Of a stretch of 5,031 bases of DNA, positions 1 to 4,654 are shown piece by piece. The notes below the pieces were generated by a model, which was given only the letters and a program-made list of their open reading frames with translations, did not search any database and was not told the DNA's origin. The DNA comes from Verrucomicrobiota bacterium (lineage in GTDB: Bacteria > Verrucomicrobiota > Kiritimatiellia > Kiritimatiellales > Tichowtungiaceae), in assembly GCA_020853375.1 (NCBI GenBank), contig JADYZA010000097.1:1-5031 (forward strand), given 5' to 3'. The first letter of the stretch is position 1. Every line of letters begins with the position of its first letter. The position numbers and the translations under genes are program-made.

Positions 1-30
1 GCCCCTGCTTGCAAAAGGCGGGGGCTTTTT
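1..30 (+). terminator. Rho-independent terminator of an upstream gene
   Basis: GCCCCTGC (1-8) pairs with GCGGGGGC (18-25) to give an 8-bp GC-rich stem with one G-T wobble and a 9-base loop. TTTTT (26-30) follows directly. This is the classic intrinsic terminator layout for transcription entering from the left. The stem may extend beyond the window edge. It isolates the tRNA downstream from the upstream transcript. Confidence 0.8.
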
Positions 31-37
31 CTATCTT
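9..37 (+). promoter_or_regulatory. Possible sigma70-type promoter for tRNA-Leu
   Basis: TTGCAA (9-14) and TATCTT (32-37) are separated by exactly 17 bases. Each matches 4 of 6 bases of the -35 and -10 consensus. A start 6-8 bases past the -10 would fall about 8-10 bases before the tRNA 5' end. The terminator upstream means the tRNA needs its own promoter unless there is read-through. The match is weak and overlaps the terminator hairpin, so this is a suggestion only. Confidence 0.3.
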
Positions 38-52
38 CCCACCTTCTCACGA

Positions 53-137
53 GCCGGAGTGGCGAAATTGGTAGACGCAGCAGACTCAAAATCTGCCGAG
101 TAATATCGTGAGGGTTCGAGTCCCTCCTCCGGCACCA
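53..137 (+). tRNA. tRNA-Leu, anticodon CAA
   Basis: The acceptor stem GCCGGAG (53-59) pairs with CTCCGGC (127-133), followed by discriminator A134 and an encoded CCA (135-137). The anticodon stem GCAGA/TCTGC (80-84, 92-96) encloses the loop CTCAAAA with anticodon CAA at 87-89, which reads UUG. The D-loop contains TTGGTAGACGC. A long class II variable arm (97-109, CGA pairing with TCG) identifies it as a Leu/Ser/Tyr-type tRNA, and the anticodon makes it Leu. The T arm is GAGGG-TTCGAGT-CCCTC (110-126). tRNA-Leu genes are common integration sites, and the sequence just downstream looks scarred, but no second copy of the tRNA 3' end is present in the window. Confidence 0.97.
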
Positions 138-199
138 CATCCCAAACTCTTTAATCTGCCGGGATTGCCCTGTTTTTGCCGGTCTGCTACGTTCCTGCA

Positions 200-352
200 A
201 TGCAATCCACCTGTGAGTCTGCCTTTACCGCCGTCCAAGCCCTCGTCAAAGATTTTGAAGAGAATCGACGGCATTATCTCTCCCCCGGCTATCGCAAGAT
301 TCTGGGTGGATACAGCATTTTCCGATGCTTGGAATGCAGCAGAGCAAAATAG
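200..352 (+). pseudogene. Remnant of the N-terminus of a restriction-modification (type IIG/Eco57I-like) protein
   Basis: A 50-codon frame starts at ATG 200 and ends at TAG 350-352. Its middle reads ALVKDFEENRRHYLSPGY, which strongly resembles the opening helix of large single-chain restriction-modification and N6-adenine methyltransferase proteins, where a line such as LV.+FE.NR..Y.SP.Y is followed by an E..LR.EFI/L..FF..LGWD segment. Here the similarity stops after SPGY, about codon 31, and the rest (RKILGGYSIFRCLECSRAK) does not look like the family. There is no convincing ribosome binding site. I read it as the leftover 5' end of a gene of roughly 1000 codons, joined to unrelated sequence near position 290. 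It lies between a tRNA and a Fic gene, as expected of an eroded defence island. The family assignment is from memory of the motif and was not searched. A small real peptide gene is a less likely alternative. Confidence 0.45.
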
Positions 353-374
353 GTCAGCCAATGAATTTTAGAAA

Positions 375-1385
375 ATGAAAAAGCTGGTAGAGGATGAAGG
401 GTACAAACCGCAGTACACGCTGACGGAATCCATCGTTGCGCTGGTTGCGCAGATTGCGGAAGCAGCAGGCAAGGTTTCGCTGACCGGCGAACAGGCGTTG
501 CGTCTGCGCCGGGTAAACCGCATCCGCACGATTCACGGTTCGGTAGCGATTGAGGGCAATACCCTCACGGAAGAGCAGATCACGGCAATTCTGGAAGGGA
601 AGCGGGTGATTGCTCCACCGCACGAAATTCTGGAAGTTCAAAATGCGATCAAAGCGTATGAACAGCTTTCGGGCTGGAAGCCGGAAAAGGAAAGCGACCT
701 GTTGAAAGCTCACGCGGTTTTGATGGCCGGTTTGCTGGAAGATGCAGGCAAGTACCGGAAGAAGAACGCCGGGATCATGGGGAAAGAGGGCGTAATTCAT
801 ATTGCGCCGCCCGCCGACCGGCTTCCCTATTTGATGAAGCAGCTTTTCTGTTGGCTGAAAGAAACCAAGGTTCACCCGCTGATTGCCGGGGCGGTGTTCC
901 ATTATGAATTTGAATTCATTCATCCGTTCGCCGACGGCAACGGGCGCACGGGGCGTTTATGGCAAACGCTGATTCTGAGCCGCTGGAATCCGGTTTTCGG
1001 CGATATTGCCGTTGAAAGTATGATTCACGCGCACCAGCCGGACTATTACAACGCGATTAATCAGAGCAACGCACAGAACAGCAGCACCCCGTTTGTCGAA
1101 TTCATCCTGAAAGTCATTCTGGAAACGCTGACAGCCCAGCAAGTAACCCAGCAAGCAACCCAGCAAGTAATGAAGCTGATGAAAGCAATGAAAGCCCCTG
1201 TGTCACGGGCAGAGTTGATGAAGGCGTTGAAACTGAAAGACCGCGTGAACTTTTCGCGGAACTACCTCGAACCGGCTCTTTCTGACAAATTGATTGAAAA
1301 GACCGAGCCGGATTCCCCGAACAGCCCAACCCAGAAATACCGTCTGACTGAAAAAGGGAAACGGTTGCTCAATAAAAACACATGA
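375..1385 (+). CDS. fic: Class II Fic family protein (predicted AMP transferase) with C-terminal winged helix
   Basis: This 336-residue cytoplasmic protein probably transfers AMP (or another nucleotide moiety) from a nucleotide to a target hydroxyl. The core motif HPFADGNGRTGR (residues 183-194) is a perfect HPFx[D/E]GNGRxGR with catalytic His183. A flap-like segment lies around 134-150 (IMGKEGVIHIAPP). The N-terminal helix carries SVAIEGN (56-62), fitting the inhibitory [S/T]xxxE[G/N] motif with Glu60 as the residue that blocks ATP gamma-phosphate binding. This makes it a self-inhibited class II Fic protein needing no separate antitoxin. A linker TAQQVTQQATQQV (253-265) leads to a C-terminal segment (about 267-336) that looks like a winged helix, common in this subfamily and possibly used for DNA binding or dimerisation. 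ATG 375 is the only sensible start, since an in-frame TAG sits at 369-371. Its ribosome binding site is poor (only TTTTAGAAA precedes it). No adjacent partner gene is seen. The target is unknown. Confidence 0.93.
   Translation: MKKLVEDEGYKPQYTLTESIVALVAQIAEAAGKVSLTGEQALRLRRVNRIRTIHGSVAIEGNTLTEEQITAILEGKRVIAPPHEILEVQNAIKAYEQLSGWKPEKESDLLKAHAVLMAGLLEDAGKYRKKNAGIMGKEGVIHIAPPADRLPYLMKQLFCWLKETKVHPLIAGAVFHYEFEFIHPFADGNGRTGRLWQTLILSRWNPVFGDIAVESMIHAHQPDYYNAINQSNAQNSSTPFVEFILKVILETLTAQQVTQQATQQVMKLMKAMKAPVSRAELMKALKLKDRVNFSRNYLEPALSDKLIEKTEPDSPNSPTQKYRLTEKGKRLLNKNT
1135..1170 (+). repeat. Three 12-bp tandem repeats inside fic, coding the Q-rich linker
   Basis: CCCAGCAAGTAA, CCCAGCAAGCAA and CCCAGCAAGTAA lie head to tail at 1135-1146, 1147-1158 and 1159-1170, differing by one base. 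They are in frame and encode repeated [T/A]-Q-Q-[V/A] units between the Fic fold and the C-terminal helix-turn-helix-like segment. Changes in copy number would lengthen or shorten the linker by four residues without a frameshift. Similar T-x-Q-V repeats occur at this place in other Fic proteins (recalled, not searched). Confidence 0.85.
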
Positions 1386-1483
1386 AACCCGCAGACTCCA
1401 AAATCAATATGAATCCATGAAGCCCTAATTTTCCGGCAGATCACTTTCCTTTTTCGGGATGCTTCCTCCCGTTGACCGGCAAG

Positions 1484-1545
1484 GTTCCAGAGTTCGGAAC
1501 TTTCTCCCAAGGTTTGGAAAATGAACTTTTTCCGGAGGGCGGAAG
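1484..1545. promoter_or_regulatory. Array of three TTCC-N7-GGAA-type dyads upstream of phoH
   Basis: Three dyads share the same geometry. They are GTTCC-AGAGTTC-GGAAC (1484-1500), TCCC-AAGGTTT-GGAA (1505-1519, one mismatch in the left arm) and TTCC-GGAGGGC-GGAA (1530-1544). GGAA half-sites start at 1496, 1516 and 1541, so spacing is 20 and 25 bases, near two helical turns. They fill the promoter-proximal part of the 175-base gap between fic and phoH. No clear -10/-35 pair or fic terminator is seen in this gap, and the left part (1386-1480) holds nothing I can identify. The regular geometry suggests an operator for a dimeric regulator or a lineage-specific intergenic repeat. The function is inferred. 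Confidence 0.45.
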
Positions 1546-1559
1546 TTCGTATGCTCCGG
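1532..1559 (+). promoter_or_regulatory. Possible hairpin abutting the phoH start codon
   Basis: CCGGAG (1532-1537) can pair with CTCCGG (1554-1559), leaving a 16-base loop and ending one base before ATG 1561. The best Shine-Dalgarno-like tract, GGAGG (1534-1538), lies partly in the stem and is 22 bases from the start, too far to work in linear form. GGAAG at 1541-1545 is 15 bases away. Folding could hide or reposition the ribosome binding site. With a 6-bp stem this could be chance. Confidence 0.25.
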
Positions 1560-1560
1560 T

Positions 1561-2865
1561 ATGCAAAATTTTATTCTCGATACCAATGTCCTTCTTCACG
1601 ATCCCACCGCCATCTATCACTTCAAAGAGAATCACGTTGTTATTCCTCTGAAGGTTCTGGAGGAGATCGATCAGTTTAAGCGCGAGCTTAGCGAACGCGG
1701 ACGGAATGCCCGGACAATTTCCAGATCGCTGGATGAACTGCGCAAGCAGGGAAGGCTGTCGGACGGGGTGGCGCTGGAGAGCGGCGGAACTATCCGTGTG
1801 ATTTTCGCCGATAAAAATAATCCTTTTTCGGTCGGCCTTTCTGCCGATGATTTGATTTTGACGCTGGCGATGGATTTGCAGAAAGCGCAGCCGGATACGC
1901 GCTGTGTCGTGGTGAGCAAAGATATCAATCTCCGCCTGAAGGCTGATGCGTTGGGTTTGGAAGCCGAGGATTATGAGAATGGTAAAACTCGGGAAGCCGA
2001 CGAACTGTATACCGGCCAGACGGTGATGGATGCGGATTCGGAAGCGATCGGGTTTTTTGCTCGCGAGGGCCATGCGGTGATCCCCGGCATGGAAGCGCTT
2101 TATGCCAATCAGTATGTCACGTTGCGAAATCCGGATGATTTAAAGCAGACGATGCTGGCGCGCTATGACGCGGAGACGCACCGCTTGGTGAAGTTACTGA
2201 CGATCAGCGATATTTCGCCGATTGCGCCGCGCAACCGCGAACAGCGTTTTGCAATGGATGCTCTGCTGAATGACAAAATCAAGCTGGTGACGCTTTCCGG
2301 CAAAGCTGGAACCGGTAAAACGTTACTGGCGATTGCCGCAGGATATCATCAGGTGATGGAGACGAAGTATTACAAGCGCCTGCTGGTTTCCCGCCCGATT
2401 TTCCCGATGGGCCGCGACCTCGGCTATCTGCCCGGTACGATTGAAGAAAAACTCGACCCTTGGATGCAGCCTATTCATGACGCTCTTTCTTTAATCGTTC
2501 ATACCCGCCCCGGAATGACGCTGAACAAAAAAGGCGCCGATTTTCTGGCCTCCAACCCGCTGATTGATGTTGAGCCGCTGACCTATATCCGCGGGCGGAG
2601 CATCCCGAATCAGTTCATGATCGTGGACGAGTCGCAGAATCTGACGCCGCTGGAAGTGAAAACCGTGATTACCCGCGTGGGGCATGACACCAAGATTGTT
2701 CTGACCGGAGACCTCTACCAGATCGATAATCCCTATGTGGACAGCCTGTCCAACGGGTTGAGCGCGGTGGTTGAAAAATTCCGCGGGGAGCCGCTGGCGG
2801 CGCACATTCTGTTGACGGAAGGTGTCCGCTCGGAACTTGCCGAAAAAGCGGCCAATCTCCTGTAG
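1561..2865 (+). CDS. phoH: PIN-PhoH protein (PhoH2/YlaK-type predicted RNase and ATPase)
   Basis: The 434-residue cytoplasmic protein has the PhoH2/YlaK layout and is near full length for that family. Residues 1-135 form a PIN RNase domain starting FILDTNVLL, with likely metal-binding acids Asp7, Glu34/Glu35, Asp96/Asp97 and Asp121 (in VVVSKD). Residues about 220-434 form the PhoH ATPase domain. It has Walker A SGKAGTGKT (246-254, Lys253), the SRPIFPMGRDLGYLPG segment (277-292), Walker B FMIVDESQN (352-360), the LTGDLYQID motif (381-389) and a C-terminal GVRSELAEKAANLL with a likely arginine finger. Mycobacterial PhoH2 is reported to unwind and cut RNA, and a role in RNA handling or stress is inferred here. 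ATG 1561 is the first start after an in-frame stop at 1522-1524. Spacing to any Shine-Dalgarno tract is poor. No PhoAT-like small gene precedes it. All key motifs are intact. Confidence 0.95.
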   Translation: MQNFILDTNVLLHDPTAIYHFKENHVVIPLKVLEEIDQFKRELSERGRNARTISRSLDELRKQGRLSDGVALESGGTIRVIFADKNNPFSVGLSADDLILTLAMDLQKAQPDTRCVVVSKDINLRLKADALGLEAEDYENGKTREADELYTGQTVMDADSEAIGFFAREGHAVIPGMEALYANQYVTLRNPDDLKQTMLARYDAETHRLVKLLTISDISPIAPRNREQRFAMDALLNDKIKLVTLSGKAGTGKTLLAIAAGYHQVMETKYYKRLLVSRPIFPMGRDLGYLPGTIEEKLDPWMQPIHDALSLIVHTRPGMTLNKKGADFLASNPLIDVEPLTYIRGRSIPNQFMIVDESQNLTPLEVKTVITRVGHDTKIVLTGDLYQIDNPYVDSLSNGLSAVVEKFRGEPLAAHILLTEGVRSELAEKAANLL

Positions 2866-2912
2866 CCGGGTCGTGATCCATTCTTTACAAACCCGCTCTG
2901 GATGGATTACCG

Positions 2913-2936
2913 TTTGCCGCCTTTATTGAAGGCAAA
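2913..2936 (+). other. Small inverted repeat between phoH and the next gene
   Basis: Two alternative stems can form: TTTGCC (2913-2918) with GGCAAA (2931-2936), or GCCTT (2919-2923) with AAGGC (2929-2933) around a 5-base loop. No T tract follows, so it is not a standard terminator. It ends just before the ribosome binding site of the next gene. It could be an RNA processing or weak attenuating structure, or chance. Confidence 0.25.
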
Positions 2937-2937
2937 A

Positions 2938-2943
2938 GAGGAG
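2938..2943 (+). promoter_or_regulatory. Strong ribosome binding site for the 122-residue protein
   Basis: GAGGAG at 2938-2943 lies 8 bases before ATG 2952. This is the best Shine-Dalgarno match in the window. It favours ATG 2952 over the in-frame ATG 2970 six codons later and supports this small hypothetical gene as really translated. Confidence 0.7.
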
Positions 2944-2951
2944 ACTCGGAT

Positions 2952-3320
2952 ATGCTGTTTGGTAAAAGCATGAAAACTGTTCTCGCCGCGCGGGGGTATC
3001 ACCACTGCAAGAGCGACGATGAATTTACCCGGCACGGCGACTATGCCCGCAATATCCAGTTCGCCTTTTCCAAAGAATTCAAACGGGATCGGGAGAAGGT
3101 CGTTGATCTTATTTTCCTCAGTGCGGATGTGCTGGGCGAAAAGCTAGTGATCGGCTTTTTCCGTGAAAACATTTCGATTGAAAACGGTGTCATGGAAAAC
3201 TCGGATGTGAGCATTCCGTTTACCAAGTTTTCGCTTGAGGAATTTGAAAGACAGCTGGACCGGTTGATCCCCAAGGCGGATCCGCTTCGCAAAAAACCGA
3301 CCGGCGGCGAGAAGTTTTAA
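2952..3320 (+). CDS. Hypothetical protein, 122 residues, upstream of dapL
   Basis: I do not recognise this family. The protein is soluble-looking and charged, with no signal peptide, membrane segment or catalytic motif that I can name. A basic N-terminal helix (MLFGKSMKTVLAARGY) is followed by a polar stretch with HHCKSDDEF. Next come alternating hydrophobic segments consistent with a small alpha/beta fold (NIQFAFSKEF, KVVDLIFLSADVL, KLVIGFFRENISI), then an acidic helix around FSLEEFERQLDRLI (about residues 92-106) and a Lys-rich tail ending GGEKF. It has an excellent ribosome binding site. It starts 86 bases after phoH and ends 21 bases before dapL, so it is probably co-transcribed with dapL and perhaps with phoH. 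Its overlap with shadow frames is ordinary. The coding call is firm; the function is unknown. Confidence 0.8.
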   Translation: MLFGKSMKTVLAARGYHHCKSDDEFTRHGDYARNIQFAFSKEFKRDREKVVDLIFLSADVLGEKLVIGFFRENISIENGVMENSDVSIPFTKFSLEEFERQLDRLIPKADPLRKKPTGGEKF

Positions 3321-3341
3321 TTTAGAAAAGGAATAGGGAAC

Positions 3342-4565
3342 ATGATGGACGCACAGAAGCTTTTTGCAGAACGTATCGGCGGCGAGCAGTACGGCAAGTC
3401 GACGGAAATTTATAAATTTGAGAAGATCAAGCGGGCAAAAGCCAAGGCCCGGAAAACGCATCCCGGCCTAGAGATTCTCGATTTCGGTGTCGGCGAGCCC
3501 GACGGTATGGCTCCGGCGCCGATTCGTGAGGCGCTCAAAGTCGAAGTGGACAAACCTTCGAACCGCGGATATTCCGACAACGGCATTCCGGAATTCAAAC
3601 AGGCCTCCGCCGAGTACATGAAGAAATTCTTCGGCGTGGATCTTGATCCGGCGACGGAAATCAACCACAGCATCGGCACCAAGCCTGCGCTCGCGATGCT
3701 TCCGTTGGCTTTTGTGAATCCCGGCGACGTGATTTTTCAGACGGTTCCCGGTTATCCGGTCATGGCGACCCATACGAAATATCTTGGCGGAAAAGTCGTC
3801 GATATTCCGTTGCTGGAGGAAAATGGTTTCCTTCCAGACCTTGGGAAAATTGATCCGGCGCTGGCGGATCGCTGTAAACTTTTCTACATCAACTATCCGA
3901 ACAATCCGACCGGCGCGGTCGCAACGGATGCGTTCTATGACGAGCTGATCGCCTTTGCGAAAAAGCATAACATTCTGATCGTGCAGGACGCGCCGTATGC
4001 CACGCTGGTTTACGACCATCCGCGCAAATCCATTCTCCAGCGCCCCGGCGCCAAGGATTGCGTCATTGAACTGCATTCGATGAGCAAAGCCTACAACATG
4101 ACCGGCTGGCGCCTCGCGTTTTTCTGCGGCGCGGCGTGGGCTGTGGATGCGCTGGCGATGATCAAAGACAACTGCGACAGCGGACAGTTTAAAGCCATTC
4201 AACACGCCGCCTGCGCCGGTATTGCCGATCAGCGTTTGGCCGAAGGAATCTGCAAGCACTACGAACAGCGCCTGCGCCGTATGGTCGAGATTCTCCGGAG
4301 CGTTGGTTTCAACGCGAAGATGCCCGGCGGAACATTTTACCTCTACGTCAAAGCGCCGAAAGCGGCGGGAAATGTGCAGTTTAAAAACGCCGAAGACGTT
4401 TCACTCTATCTGATCGAAAACTTCGGAATTTCCACCGTGCCGTGGGATAACACCGGCCCGTTCATCCGTTTCGGCGCCGTGTTTGAATCCGCCAGTGACG
4501 CCGACGATGAGCGCGTGCTGGGCGAGCTCGCCGCCCGACTGAAAAAAGCCGACCTGAAGTTTTGA
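3342..4565 (+). CDS. dapL: LL-diaminopimelate aminotransferase
   Basis: This pyridoxal-phosphate enzyme of fold type I (407 residues) is predicted to convert tetrahydrodipicolinate plus glutamate into LL-diaminopimelate. That bypasses the succinyl or acetyl branch of the lysine and peptidoglycan pathway. The start RIGGEQYGKSTEIYKFEKIK and the segments GVGEPD (49-54), NRGYSDNGIPEF (74-85) and HSIGTKPALAMLP (109-121) match DapL. NYPNNPTGA (184-192) supplies Asn188, QDAPYA (215-220) supplies Asp216 and Tyr219, HSMSKAYNMTGWR (245-257) holds the cofactor lysine Lys249 and phosphate-binding Arg257, and PFIRFG (373-378) gives the carboxylate-binding Arg376. Length is normal. ATG 3342 and ATG 3345 are adjacent; AAGGA at 3328-3332 is 9 bases from the first. 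A different class I aminotransferase specificity is the main alternative. The gene ends 5 bases before a repeat element. Confidence 0.9.
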   Translation: MMDAQKLFAERIGGEQYGKSTEIYKFEKIKRAKAKARKTHPGLEILDFGVGEPDGMAPAPIREALKVEVDKPSNRGYSDNGIPEFKQASAEYMKKFFGVDLDPATEINHSIGTKPALAMLPLAFVNPGDVIFQTVPGYPVMATHTKYLGGKVVDIPLLEENGFLPDLGKIDPALADRCKLFYINYPNNPTGAVATDAFYDELIAFAKKHNILIVQDAPYATLVYDHPRKSILQRPGAKDCVIELHSMSKAYNMTGWRLAFFCGAAWAVDALAMIKDNCDSGQFKAIQHAACAGIADQRLAEGICKHYEQRLRRMVEILRSVGFNAKMPGGTFYLYVKAPKAAGNVQFKNAEDVSLYLIENFGISTVPWDNTGPFIRFGAVFESASDADDERVLGELAARLKKADLKF

Positions 4566-4651
4566 GTAATGTAGACGAGGCTTCCAGCCTCGTTTGTATG
4601 AACGGTGTGTATTGTTTGGCTGAACGAGGCTGGAAGCCTCGTCTACGTAAT
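4566..4651. repeat. REP/BIME- or MITE-like inverted-repeat element with flanking GTAAT
   Basis: Two perfect 24-bp inverted arms (4571-4594 and 4623-4646) enclose 28 bases. Each arm is itself a hairpin: ACGAGGCT-TCC-AGCCTCGT on the left (4575-4593) and ACGAGGCT-GGA-AGCCTCGT on the right (4624-4642). The outer ends are GTAG (4571-4574) and CTAC (4643-4646), like the conserved tetranucleotide at the foot of REP hairpins handled by RAYT transposases. The element is directly flanked by GTAAT (4566-4570) and GTAAT (4647-4651), a possible 5-bp target duplication. It lies between the convergent dapL and - strand gene and fills nearly the whole gap. It has no T tract, but the cruciform or RNA hairpin could still help end transcription from both sides. 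No transposase is present, so it would be mobilised in trans. Confidence 0.85.
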
Positions 4652-4654
4652 CCA

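Noticed and set aside
86..361. A 91-codon - strand frame over the tRNA and the scar region
   Set aside because: It ends in translated tRNA sequence, has no ribosome binding site and shows no recognisable motif. The opposite strand better explains the region.
108..371. An 87-codon open frame starting inside the tRNA
   Set aside because: The start (MRVRVPPPAP) is simply the T arm and acceptor stem of the tRNA translated. Only its last part may be relict coding sequence, reported as a finding.
53..400. Search for an att duplication of the tRNA 3' end or an integrase
   Set aside because: No second copy of the tRNA 3' end and no integrase is visible in the window, so a defined integrated element cannot be claimed.
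672..682. GGCTGGAAGCC in fic, identical to the core of the REP-like hairpin
   Set aside because: It is an 11-base match that encodes GWKP in frame without the outer stem or the GTAG foot, so chance is sufficient.
3832..3847. A near TTCC-N7-GGAA dyad within dapL
   Set aside because: The right arm is GGGA and the bases encode the family-conserved NGFLPDLGKI segment, so protein constraint explains it.
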